Positions 23,234 to 31,627 of a stretch of 36,205 nt of DNA are shown piece after piece. The stretch spans positions 1 through 36,205 of the forward strand of contig JALFKC010000050.1 in NCBI GenBank assembly GCA_022775765.1. Reading direction: 5' to 3'. Numbering within the stretch: the stretch's first letter is position 1; each line of letters opens with the position of its first letter. Origin of the DNA: Campylobacter sp. GTDB lineage: Bacteria > Campylobacterota > Campylobacteria > Campylobacterales > Campylobacteraceae. The notes under the pieces were generated by a model. The model did no database searches and was not told the DNA's origin. It was given only the letters and a program-made list of their open reading frames with translations. The translations under genes and the position numbers were made by a program.

Positions 23234-25589
23234 TAATTCACTTCTTGTTGTCTCTACAGCTCGCAAAATTAGATATCTAAGAACTCTTAGCCCTGATGGT
23301 TTGCTACCAAAAATAGTCTGTATTGATGAGTTTTTCAAAAGTGCTATCTACGCCCCAAATTTAAGTGAGTGTAGTCAGCTAAGACGAGTTTTGTTTATGC
23401 ACGAAGCGGTTAAAAAAACGCAAAATTTTACAAAAGACCTTAATTTTCCATCTGAATTTTTTGAATTTATGAAAAATAGCAACTATCTTTTTTCATTTTT
23501 CAAAGAGTTGGTAATGCAAAAAAAGAGTGTTGAAGATATCAAATTTAGCGATATTTATGCTAATTATGAAGATCATCTAACTCTGCTTGAGACGCTTTTT
23601 AGCAATTATTGCGAAATCTTGCGTGAAAACGACCTTTATGATGAGATTACAATATATAAAAATTATGAGATAAATAGTGGATTTTTAAGCGAATTTAAGA
23701 GTATTAATGTAGAAGTTGATGGGATTTTATCCAAAGTTGAGTTTGATATTTTAATCTCTATTAGCGAGATTTTACCAGTAAATTTACAAATTTACACATC
23801 AAAACTAAACCGCAAAATGGTTGAAATTTTAGAGAATTTTTGCGGTGAAAAGTTTGAGTTTGATAGAATTTACCTAGTAAATTTACACGACACCACTACC
23901 AAAATTTCACCCTTAAATTTGCTAACAAATACTATCCAAACTAAAGAATTTGAACTTAGGTCGCTTCAGTGTGCTTATGTTTTTGAAAAAATCTCAACTT
24001 TTGTTAGATGCGGTATTGAGCCTAAAAATATCGCTGTAATTTTGCCAGATGAGAGTTTTAGTGGTATTTTAAAGCTTTACGACAAAAATAGTATGCTAAA
24101 TTTTGCAATGGGTGAGAGTTTTGAAAGAGATATTTATTTTAGGATTTTATCAAAGATAAATTTATCCATCAAAGAAAATATCAATCCGATTTTTTATGAA
24201 AATAGCACTGAAGTGAGTAGTTTTGATGAGTTTTCTCTGTTTTTTCACTTTGCAAAAATAAGCCCAGAAATTTACCATAAATTCAGACTAAAATTTAACC
24301 AAATTATAAATTTTAGCGAGTTTAAGATCTTGATTGATGAAGCGGTTAAAGATGTGAGCTTGAGTAGTGATATTTTAAAGCAGTTAAATGGAATATTTTT
24401 CGAACTTGAGATTTTATTTTCGCAAATCAAGCTAACTTTAAAAGACGCCATTGGCATATTTTTGCTTCAGATTAAAAACATTAAAATTGCCGATACCAAA
24501 GGTGGATTAGTTAGTGTGTTGGGGATTTTAGAAACTAGGGGAAATGAATTTGATGGAGTTATAATCGTTGATTTTAACGATGACCTAGTGCCAAAAAGAA
24601 GCGTCAATGAGATGTTTTTAAGCTCGCAAGTTAGAAAAAGAGCTGGGCTTATTAGCTACACTGATAGAGAGAATTTGCAACGCTTTTACTACGAAAGACT
24701 TATCAAAAACGCAAAAAAAGTGGCGATTTGTTACCAAAAAGATGAAGAAAAACTTCCATCGAGATTTCTTAAAAATTTCACCCATATAAACGATGAAAGC
24801 TATAGCGATGATGATTATTTAAGGCTTTTTGCAGACTATAAGAGGCAAAAATTTGTCCCAGAACCAACTGATGAAATTTCGCTAAAGCACGATATTTTCA
24901 AAGCCCCTATCTCGTTTTCAAAGCTAGATACATTTTTAAAATGCAAAAGAAAGTATTATTATAGATATATTTTAAATCTTAGCGAGCCAAAGGGGTTTGA
25001 CGCAGATGATCCAACTCTAAAAGGGAGTATTTTGCACTCTAGCCTAAAAGAGCTCTACCAAAAAAATGCTAGATTTGACCTGCAACTTTTCAAAGAGATC
25101 TACTCTAAAAATGCAGCCAAACTACCTAAAATCGAAAAAGAGCTTATGATTTTTAAATTTGATGAATTTGGTAAATTTATCAAAGAATTTGAAAAAAACA
25201 GCGTCCAAATCAGCGTCGAAAAAGAGATTGAGACTAAATTTTGTGGTAAATTTATCAAAGGTATTATAGATAGAATTGACAAAAATATAGATGGCAAATT
25301 TATCATCACTGATTATAAAAGTGGCAGTGCGGACAGGAGTTCTTTGCAACTTGCATTTTATGAAGCGCTCTTAAAAGGGGCGAAAAATGATGAAAATTTA
25401 GAGGTTTTTTCGCAGTTTTACTCTTTTAAAACGATGGAAGTTATCTCATCTACAAAAGATTTAAACGATTTGATACAGATTTTCGATGAGTTAAAAACAT
25501 TACCAGAAACCATCACTTTTCAAAGAGCCCAAATTCCATCAGCTTGCATATATTGTGCGTATAAAACAGTATGCAAAAAAGAGTTTTAG
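23220..25589 (+). CDS. addB: AddB-type nuclease subunit of AddAB recombination complex
   Basis: Subunit of the helicase-nuclease that processes double-strand breaks for RecA. The C-terminal third is a PD-(D/E)XK nuclease: KGSILHSSLKEL, then GIIDRID and FIITDYKSGSAD. The iron-sulfur staple cysteines of AddB are present: one in LKCKRKYYYRYIL (about residue 576 counting from the GTG) and three at about 777, 780 and 786 in ACIYCAYKTVC. At about 790 residues it is shorter than Bacillus AddB, and the N-terminus (LLVVSTARKIRYL) has no Walker A motif, as in other Campylobacterota. An ATG at 23220 and a GTG at 23217 are adjacent possible starts; both overlap fixH. Confidence 0.88.
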   Translation: MLSDNNSLLVVSTARKIRYLRTLSPDGLLPKIVCIDEFFKSAIYAPNLSECSQLRRVLFMHEAVKKTQNFTKDLNFPSEFFEFMKNSNYLFSFFKELVMQKKSVEDIKFSDIYANYEDHLTLLETLFSNYCEILRENDLYDEITIYKNYEINSGFLSEFKSINVEVDGILSKVEFDILISISEILPVNLQIYTSKLNRKMVEILENFCGEKFEFDRIYLVNLHDTTTKISPLNLLTNTIQTKEFELRSLQCAYVFEKISTFVRCGIEPKNIAVILPDESFSGILKLYDKNSMLNFAMGESFERDIYFRILSKINLSIKENINPIFYENSTEVSSFDEFSLFFHFAKISPEIYHKFRLKFNQIINFSEFKILIDEAVKDVSLSSDILKQLNGIFFELEILFSQIKLTLKDAIGIFLLQIKNIKIADTKGGLVSVLGILETRGNEFDGVIIVDFNDDLVPKRSVNEMFLSSQVRKRAGLISYTDRENLQRFYYERLIKNAKKVAICYQKDEEKLPSRFLKNFTHINDESYSDDDYLRLFADYKRQKFVPEPTDEISLKHDIFKAPISFSKLDTFLKCKRKYYYRYILNLSEPKGFDADDPTLKGSILHSSLKELYQKNARFDLQLFKEIYSKNAAKLPKIEKELMIFKFDEFGKFIKEFEKNSVQISVEKEIETKFCGKFIKGIIDRIDKNIDGKFIITDYKSGSADRSSLQLAFYEALLKGAKNDENLEVFSQFYSFKTMEVISSTKDLNDLIQIFDELKTLPETITFQRAQIPSACIYCAYKTVCKKEF

Positions 25590-25598
25590 GAGAGAGTT

Positions 25599-28508
25599 TT
25601 GGATAGATATTTGGCACTTGAAGCGAGTGCAGGAAGTGGCAAAACCTACAATCTTGCACTAAGATTTGTGGGGCTTATATTAAATGGGGCAAATATCCAC
25701 GAGATTACCGCACTAACCTTTACCAAAAAAGCGGCAAATGAGATGAAAGGACGCATCGTCGATACATTTTTGAACTTAGATTCGGATAAAAAGAGAGATA
25801 TTTTAAATAGTTTAAGTGTTAGTTTTGCAAAAACCCCAGATGAAATTATCAAAATTAGAGATAAGAGACTTGATGAGTTTTTAAGTGCAAGGCTCAATAT
25901 CTCAACTTTTGATTCGTTTTTTAGTTTTATTCTTAAATCTTTTGCCTTAAATAGTGGGCTTGATCCAAATTTTAGTGTTGATGATGGCGTATTAAAAGAT
26001 CAAAATCAAAAATTTATAGATGAAATTTGTAAAGATGTAAAATTGCTTAGAAAGATAGTATTTTATGTCGCAAGCTCACAAAAAACACTGCAAAGCTTTT
26101 TAGATGAACTTAATTTTTTTGCTTCCAATCAGATAGAGCCTACAATTAGTCAAAATGCTAATTTTCCAAATTCTAATAATATTAAGAATTTGTTTTGTGG
26201 GATGAGAGAGATCTGCCTTAGAAACGGCGTTAGCGATAGGGGGATGAAGCAATTTGAGGCAAAAAGTGTCAAAGATATTTTGGCTAAAAATTTAATAACA
26301 AAAGAGAGTTTAGAGTATAGCCGTAGTGATTTTAATAGAGTTTTTAACGCTAGTAGTGCTGATGGAGCTAGACTTGATACACTTTTGGGTGAGCTAAAGC
26401 AAGCTTTAAAATCCTACCTATATGAGCTTGAGAGATACTCTTTAAATGAGCTGGCTGATTTTTTGAACTCTTACAAAGACACTAAGCTTAGCGTTTCAAA
26501 AGCTACAAATTTACTCACATTTAGTGATATTTCAGCCTATACAGCTAAGCTTTTTAAGACTCACAATGTGGATGAGCTATATTTTAGGCTTGATGCTAGG
26601 ATAAATCACTTGCTAATTGATGAGTTTCAAGATACAAGCGTACTTCAATATGAGATTTTAAAACCTCTCATAGATGAGATTGTTTCTGGCTGGGGGCAAA
26701 GTGCTGATAGAAGCTTGTTTTATGTCGGTGATAAAAAGCAAAGTATTTATAAATTTAGAGGTGGCAAAAAAGAGATTTTTGATGATTTGCAAAACGCCCA
26801 CACTCATATCAAAAAAGAATCTTTGGATACGAATTATAGAAGCCTTAAGCTTTTGGTTAAATTTGTAAATATAATTTTTTCGCAGAAATTCAGAGAGTTA
26901 GAAGAGGAAAATAGCTTTAAAAACTTAGAAAACATTCAGTATATTAATCAATTAAGCCACAATGATACTAAGGAGATCTCAAGCGATTTAGATAGTGCAA
27001 AAGAGTATATCAAAAACCACCCAATTTGCGAATTTACCCATTTAGAGATAGAAAATGATGATTATGGATATATTAAGGTTGTAAGCACTAAAGATGAAGA
27101 GAGCGAATTAAATCCAGTAGTTAAAGCCACGGTTGATGAGATTAAAAATCTCTTGCAAAAAGGAGCTTTGGTTGATGAGATAGCGATTTTGTGCTGGAAA
27201 AACTCAGATGTTACAATGATCAAAGAGGCCTTAGAAAATAGCAATATAATTTCAAGCACTAACCGCACAAAGCCACTTTTTGAGACACTATTTGTCGCGG
27301 CGATAGTTGAGTACGTGAAGTATTTTTTTACTAAAGAGAGCATTTATTTTAAGAATGTTGAGAGTTTGCTTGGTAAAAAAGTGCCGGTTTTAGAGCTAAA
27401 TTTGCAAAAAACTAGCCTAGAAAATCTTAAGTTTATATGTGAAATTTTAGAAATTGATATGAGTGATGAGAATGTTCTTTTATTTTTAGAATCAGTTAGT
27501 GGCTTTGAAAACTTAAGCGATCTTTGCTTCAAACGCCCTGATATTGGGGCGTTTTCTCAAAGCGAAAATGGTGTAAAAATAATGACCGTGCATAAGTCAA
27601 AAGGGCTTCAGTTTAACCATATGATACTTTGTGACCGCATAGGAAAAAGCACAAATGGTTCTAGTAATTTTTTGTGCGATTATGATTTTGAGAAAAATTC
27701 GTGGGAAATTCGCCACAATTTAACAAATAAAGAGTTTGTGGATGAGAGTTTTAAAGCTTTAAAAGATAGGCTTAAGTGGCTTGAATATGAAGAGGATATC
27801 AACAAGCTTTATGTCGCATTTACTAGAGCAAAGCACTCTTTGGTTGTTATCAAAAACAAGACACCAAATGGCAACAATCCTAGCTATTTTTCACCATATA
27901 TTTCAAACAAAGAGAGCATAAAATACCTTGATCTGCCTGAGTTTGAATATGGCTATATCTGCAAAAAGCAGCAAATTAAGCCAAGCTTGCACCCAAAAAA
28001 AGAGATAAGTTTAGTTAAGATTCCTAGCCAAGAAAAGGACAGCTCTCAAGCAGATGAAGAGCTAAGCTTAAATGATCTCTATTTTGGCAACGCACTTCAC
28101 TACGCCTTAGAAATTAGTGCTAGTTTTGATGAAATCTCACTCAAAAAAGCTTTAAGTATATCAAAGAGTAAATTTATGCAGTTTTTAGATGGCGGGGCGT
28201 TTAAAGAGATTGAAAAGAGACTTTTGAATTTAGCAAATAGCACTAAATTTAGCTCACTTATAAAAGGTGGCAAAATTTACAAGGAAGTTTCATTTAAAAT
28301 AGATGGCGAGATAAAACGAATGGACCTTTTGGTTGAATTTAACGATAAAATCACTATTTTTGACTATAAAAGCTCACGCAATAATGAGCTGGCAAACAGA
28401 GCCCAAGTGCAGTTTTACAAAGACTCTGTTACTAAATTTACAGATAAAAAAATAAGTGCGTATCTACTATTTTTGCTTCCATCTGCTTTGGAAATTTTAG
28501 AAGTTTAA
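25599..28508 (+). CDS. addA: AddA/RecB-like helicase-nuclease
   Basis: UvrD-type 3'-5' helicase with a C-terminal nuclease, partner of AddB. Walker A ASAGSGKT is at residues 8-15, then LTFTKKAANEMKGRI (motif Ia), LLIDEFQDTS at about 336 (motif II), GDKKQSIYKFRGG (III), MTVHKSKGLQF at about 660 (V) and LYVAFTRAKHSL (VI). The C-terminus has GNALHYALE and MDLLVEF...FDYKSSRN, the RecB-family nuclease. It has 969 residues. The start is TTG behind TAGGAGAG, nine bases after addB. A hairpin overlaps its stop codon. Confidence 0.92.
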   Translation: MDRYLALEASAGSGKTYNLALRFVGLILNGANIHEITALTFTKKAANEMKGRIVDTFLNLDSDKKRDILNSLSVSFAKTPDEIIKIRDKRLDEFLSARLNISTFDSFFSFILKSFALNSGLDPNFSVDDGVLKDQNQKFIDEICKDVKLLRKIVFYVASSQKTLQSFLDELNFFASNQIEPTISQNANFPNSNNIKNLFCGMREICLRNGVSDRGMKQFEAKSVKDILAKNLITKESLEYSRSDFNRVFNASSADGARLDTLLGELKQALKSYLYELERYSLNELADFLNSYKDTKLSVSKATNLLTFSDISAYTAKLFKTHNVDELYFRLDARINHLLIDEFQDTSVLQYEILKPLIDEIVSGWGQSADRSLFYVGDKKQSIYKFRGGKKEIFDDLQNAHTHIKKESLDTNYRSLKLLVKFVNIIFSQKFRELEEENSFKNLENIQYINQLSHNDTKEISSDLDSAKEYIKNHPICEFTHLEIENDDYGYIKVVSTKDEESELNPVVKATVDEIKNLLQKGALVDEIAILCWKNSDVTMIKEALENSNIISSTNRTKPLFETLFVAAIVEYVKYFFTKESIYFKNVESLLGKKVPVLELNLQKTSLENLKFICEILEIDMSDENVLLFLESVSGFENLSDLCFKRPDIGAFSQSENGVKIMTVHKSKGLQFNHMILCDRIGKSTNGSSNFLCDYDFEKNSWEIRHNLTNKEFVDESFKALKDRLKWLEYEEDINKLYVAFTRAKHSLVVIKNKTPNGNNPSYFSPYISNKESIKYLDLPEFEYGYICKKQQIKPSLHPKKEISLVKIPSQEKDSSQADEELSLNDLYFGNALHYALEISASFDEISLKKALSISKSKFMQFLDGGAFKEIEKRLLNLANSTKFSSLIKGGKIYKEVSFKIDGEIKRMDLLVEFNDKITIFDYKSSRNNELANRAQVQFYKDSVTKFTDKKISAYLLFLLPSALEILEV

Positions 28509-28543
28509 ATCTCACTTAAATTCAGCTAATTTTAAGTGAGATT
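28508..28543 (+). terminator. Hairpin terminator after addA
   Basis: A perfect 13-base stem AATCTCACTTAAA / TTTAAGTGAGATT with a 10-base loop begins at the last base of the addA stop. It is followed by AAATTATAATC rather than a clean T-run, so it may be a weak terminator between the repair genes and the ribosomal protein operon. Confidence 0.6.
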
Positions 28544-28547
28544 AAAT

Positions 28548-28553
28548 TATAAT
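28548..28553 (+). promoter_or_regulatory. Candidate -10 box for rplM-rpsI
   Basis: AAATTATAATCAC contains TATAAT 36 bases before the rplM ATG, immediately after the addA hairpin. This is the expected place for the ribosomal-protein promoter. Confidence 0.5.
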
Positions 28554-28589
28554 CACATTTCGTAAATTTTAAAAATATAAGGTTAAATT

Positions 28590-29021
28590 ATGACAAAAAG
28601 TATTAGACCGGTTGAAGTAAAACGCGACTGGGTTGTTATTGACGCTACTGGAAAGGTTTTTGGTAGAATGATAACCGAAGTTGCAACTTTACTAAAAGGA
28701 AAACATAAACCATATTATACACCAAATGTTGATTGTGGTGATTATGTAGTGATTGTAAATGCGTCAAAAGCGATTTACACAGGAGCAAACAAAGGTGCAG
28801 ATAAGCTTTATCATCGCCACTCTGGCTATTTTGGAAGCGTAAAAAGTGAGAAATTTGAGGATTTGTTAGAGCATAATCCTGTGAAATTATATAGACTTGC
28901 GGTTCGTGGTATGTTACCAAAGACAAAACTTGGCAAAGAGATGATTAAAAAACTTAAAGTGTATGAAGGAAGCGAACACCCTCACACAGCACAAATTTCA
29001 ACTAAAAAAGAAGGAAAATAA
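28590..29021 (+). CDS. rplM: 50S ribosomal protein L13
   Basis: L13 of the large ribosomal subunit, 143 residues (usual about 142). It shows RDWVVIDATGKVFGRMITEV, LKGKHKPYYTPNVDCGDYV and AVRGMLPKTKLGKEMIKKL then the PH..Q ending. It is followed after 3 bases by rpsI, the conserved pairing in bacteria. The ribosome site is ATAAGGTTAAATT. Confidence 0.98.
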   Translation: MTKSIRPVEVKRDWVVIDATGKVFGRMITEVATLLKGKHKPYYTPNVDCGDYVVIVNASKAIYTGANKGADKLYHRHSGYFGSVKSEKFEDLLEHNPVKLYRLAVRGMLPKTKLGKEMIKKLKVYEGSEHPHTAQISTKKEGK

Positions 29022-29024
29022 CAG

Positions 29025-29420
29025 ATGGCTGCTAAAATATTTTACGCAACAGGAAAGAGAAAAACAGCGGTAGCTAAAGTTTGGGTCAAAACAGGAAGCG
29101 GAAAAATCGTAGTTAATGGAGTTGATCTTAACTCTTGGCTTGGCGGTCACGAAGATATCAAGTTAAAAGTAATTCAACCACTACTTGTTACAAAACAGCA
29201 AACTTCTATGGATATCAAAGCTGTTACGTTGGGTGGTGGATACAGTGCTCAAGCTGAAGCTCTAAGACACGGAATTTCAAAAGCTTTGTCTGATATGGAT
29301 AAGGATTTTAGGGCTATGCTTAAGCCACAAGGGCTACTTACTAGAGATAGTAGGGTTGTCGAAAGAAAGAAATTTGGTAGAAGAAAGGCTAGAAGAAGTC
29401 CACAATTCTCTAAGAGATAA
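29025..29420 (+). CDS. rpsI: 30S ribosomal protein S9
   Basis: S9 of the small subunit, 131 residues. It has the N-terminal [20 protein letters not shown], the central [19 protein letters not shown], and the basic C-terminal tail ending RRSPQFSKR that reaches the P-site tRNA. It lies 3 bases after rplM. Confidence 0.98.
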   Translation: MAAKIFYATGKRKTAVAKVWVKTGSGKIVVNGVDLNSWLGGHEDIKLKVIQPLLVTKQQTSMDIKAVTLGGGYSAQAEALRHGISKALSDMDKDFRAMLKPQGLLTRDSRVVERKKFGRRKARRSPQFSKR

Positions 29421-29440
29421 TAAATATTTTCAGACAAAAG

Positions 29441-29480
29441 TTGACAACCATTTACTTTTGTTTGAATTTTTTTCTATAAT
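29441..29480 (+). promoter_or_regulatory. Candidate promoter for the cadF-like gene
   Basis: TATAAT at 29475-29480 is 40 bases before the ATG and is preceded by a long T-rich stretch, the usual Campylobacter arrangement. A perfect TTGACA at 29441-29446 is also present, but its 28-base spacing to this -10 is too long for a classical pair. Confidence 0.5.
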
Positions 29481-29520
29481 TTATGATAGAATTATTGATA
29501 TTTTTTTTGAAAGGAGAAAT

Positions 29521-30495
29521 ATGAAAAAGATATTTTTAGCACTTAGTTTATGTGCGGCAACAGCTTTGGTAGCAAATGAGGCTGATTACTACTGGGAATT
29601 TACTCCGGTTATAGGTGGTGTTACACCTGAGGGAAATACAGGGCTTGACACTGAACTAACTTATGGAGCTAGAATTGCTTATAATTTTGGCAACGAGTGG
29701 TGGCTAGACCAAATTGAGTTTGGTTATGACAGATCAGACGATATGGATGTTGATGGTGGTGGCGATGTTGATTTAAATATGTATCACTTAAATTTAGTTA
29801 AAAACATCTACTCATTTACCGATAACTTTAAGCTATATGGCTTAGTTGGTGGTGGTTATATGGACTTTAGTGGTGGAAGCGATAATGACACTGGATTTGG
29901 TCAATATGGTCTTGGATTAAAATATTACTGGACAGACTGGTTCTCAACAAAACTTGAGGCAAGACACGCTATTACATTTGATGAGGGTGATAGCTTCTTA
30001 TTCTATAACCTAGGTTTTGGATTTAACTTTGGCAAAAGATCTCAAGTTGTGCCTGTAAATGTAGTTGGCGATAGTGATGGGGACGGCGTTCCTGATGATA
30101 TTGACAGATGTCCAAATACACCAGCTGGTGTAGTTGTTGATGAGTTTGGTTGTGAAAAAATCATCAGATTAAGACTAGATAATTTTGCTTTTGATAGTGC
30201 AGAAATCAAGCCTGAGTTCAAAAATGAAATCAGAAAAGTAAGCAATTTTATGGCTGAGCACCCTGACTATACAACTGTTTTAGAGGGTCATACTGATTCA
30301 ACAGGTGATGCAAACTACAACCAAAAACTATCTGAAAGAAGAGCAGTTGCAGTTTCAAAAGAGTTGCAAGGACTTGGTGTAGAGGCTAGCAGAATTACAA
30401 CTAAAGGTTTTGGCGAAACTAAACCAATCGCTGATAATAACACAAAAGCAGGACGCGCTGAAAATAGACGCGTTGACGCTAAGTTTAACAAATAA
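29521..30495 (+). CDS. cadF: OmpA-family outer-membrane protein, CadF homologue
   Basis: A 324-residue outer-membrane protein. It has a signal peptide (MKKIFLALSLCAATALVA, then NEA), an eight-stranded barrel to about residue 175, and a linker with the calcium-type repeat DSDGDGVPDDIDRCPNTPAG. A C-terminal OmpA peptidoglycan-binding domain follows, with LEGHTDSTGDANYNQKLSE, RRAVAV and GRAENRRVDAKF. Locus order (rplM-rpsI-cadF) and size match C. jejuni CadF, a fibronectin-binding adhesin. The CadF FRLS motif is replaced by YYWT (residues 135-138), so fibronectin binding cannot be assumed. I chose this ATG because GAAAGGAG precedes it and a signal peptide follows; the longer in-frame extension overlaps rpsI. 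Confidence 0.88.
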   Translation: MKKIFLALSLCAATALVANEADYYWEFTPVIGGVTPEGNTGLDTELTYGARIAYNFGNEWWLDQIEFGYDRSDDMDVDGGGDVDLNMYHLNLVKNIYSFTDNFKLYGLVGGGYMDFSGGSDNDTGFGQYGLGLKYYWTDWFSTKLEARHAITFDEGDSFLFYNLGFGFNFGKRSQVVPVNVVGDSDGDGVPDDIDRCPNTPAGVVVDEFGCEKIIRLRLDNFAFDSAEIKPEFKNEIRKVSNFMAEHPDYTTVLEGHTDSTGDANYNQKLSERRAVAVSKELQGLGVEASRITTKGFGETKPIADNNTKAGRAENRRVDAKFNK

Positions 30496-30501
30496 TCCAA
30501 A

Positions 30502-30525
30502 GGGCGAGTTTGGCTCGCTCTTTTT
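30502..30525 (+). terminator. Rho-independent terminator after the cadF-like gene
   Basis: GGGCGAG / CTCGCTC (7 pairs, one G-U), a 5-base loop and a TTTTT tail give a textbook terminator. It ends only 8 bases before the next ATG, so that gene is either read through or served by a promoter hidden in cadF. Confidence 0.85.
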
Positions 30526-30533
30526 AACTCAAT

Positions 30534-31187
30534 ATGCAAAAACCAATAATATTATTTGATCTTGATGGAACGCTTATCGATTCTACAAAATGCATAGTAG
30601 AAGCTTTTAAATTTGCCTTTAAAAAAGAGGGAATTGCACCACCAAAACAGAGCGAAATTACCGCTCATATAGGCTACACCTTAGGCGATATATTTGCTTT
30701 TTTAGGCATTGAAAGCTCTAAAATTGAAAATATGGTGGCTAATTACAAAAGTAGATATCAAGAGATTTATCTTGATGGAACTATTTTGCTTGATTATGCA
30801 AAAGAAGCTGTTTTGAAAGCTAATGAATTTGCAAATTTAGGCGTAGTAACTACCAAAACCTCAAAATATTCTCGTCTTTTGCTAGAAAATCTGGGTATTG
30901 CACAGTATTTTCAAGCTATTGTTGGAAGAGAAGATGTGCTTAATCCAAAGCCGGATAAAGAGCCAATTATCAAAGCTTTGCAACTTATCAATAAAGATAG
31001 TAGGTTTAAATTTATGGTAGGCGATACTAAACTCGACGCTCTAGCTGCAAAATCTGCAGGGATAAAAGGCGTTGGTGTTTTATGTGGATATGGCAAAGAA
31101 AAAGAGCTGAATGAAAATTTTGATTATGTGGTTAAAAACTCTTTTAAAGCTGTAAAGTTAATCAAAAATTTGGTATTTTTTAAATAA
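30534..31187 (+). CDS. gph: HAD-family hydrolase, phosphoglycolate phosphatase-like
   Basis: A cytoplasmic phosphatase of 217 residues. HAD motif I is DLDGTLIDST (residues 8-17), motif II TTKTSKYS, motif III KPDKEP and motif IV MVGDTKLDALAAKSAG followed by GVGVLCGYG. The cap is a small helical insert after motif I, as in Gph-type enzymes. The natural substrate is not determinable; phosphoglycolate or another small phosphate is likely. There is no recognisable ribosome site: the ATG follows a terminator hairpin directly. The C-terminus ends in a hydrophobic VKLIKNLVFFK. Confidence 0.8.
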   Translation: MQKPIILFDLDGTLIDSTKCIVEAFKFAFKKEGIAPPKQSEITAHIGYTLGDIFAFLGIESSKIENMVANYKSRYQEIYLDGTILLDYAKEAVLKANEFANLGVVTTKTSKYSRLLLENLGIAQYFQAIVGREDVLNPKPDKEPIIKALQLINKDSRFKFMVGDTKLDALAAKSAGIKGVGVLCGYGKEKELNENFDYVVKNSFKAVKLIKNLVFFK

Positions 31188-31588
31188 TAATTTAATATTT
31201 TAGCACTTTGCTACTATTTTTTAACACCGCTAGTTAAATTAGCATTTTTTGTATTTTTAATTCATAGATATATTTATAATGTGAATTTATAAAATTCATA
31301 GATAAATTTACATAATTAATAGTGAAAATTTTATATAAATTCACTTTTGCTGTAAATTATTGAAAATTAAATTTTATTGAAGTTGAAATTTATCTCTAAA
31401 TAGTGTAAATTTTACCCATATTTTAGATTTTTACACTTAAATCTGATACTTTTCTTTATTAGTTTTTGCTAAATTTTTATAAAAGTAAAATTTAAACAAC
31501 CAATCACTACTCTATAATTTCACTATTTTATAAAATTTAGTAATTTTTGTAAAATAAATTTGTCGTTTTTTAAATATAAATTTTTTTA
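31188..31588. other. AT-rich intergenic region with nested TGAATTTATA-type repeats
   Basis: About 400 bases with no convincing ORF. It holds a perfect palindrome TGAATTT-ATA-AAATTCA at 31282-31298 and two copies of TTCATAGATANATTTA 34 bases apart (31261 and 31295). A related imperfect palindrome, GTGAAAATTT...AAATTCAC, lies at 31322-31344. These could be operator sites for nifJ or a decayed region. I see no tRNA or known regulatory RNA. Confidence 0.4.
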
Positions 31589-31591
31589 TTG

Positions 31592-31624
31592 TATAATCTC
31601 ATATTATTATGTTTTCTAGGAGAA
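31592..31624 (+). promoter_or_regulatory. Candidate nifJ promoter -10 and ribosome site
   Basis: TATAAT at 31592-31597 follows a T-run and lies 30 bases before the ATG at 31628. TAGGAGA (31617-31623) is the ribosome site. If transcription starts near 31604, the leader is about 24 bases. This placement rules out the longer in-frame start at 31589. Confidence 0.6.
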
Positions 31625-31627
31625 ATT

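Noticed and set aside
29356-29520. N-terminal extension of the cadF-like gene starting inside rpsI
   Set aside because: The extension overlaps rpsI in another frame, has no ribosome site and would bury the signal peptide. The ATG at 29521 has GAAAGGAG and starts the signal peptide.
31589-31627. Upstream in-frame start for nifJ
   Set aside because: It overlaps the TATAAT box and precedes the ribosome site; homologues begin at MSKTMRTMDGNEAA.
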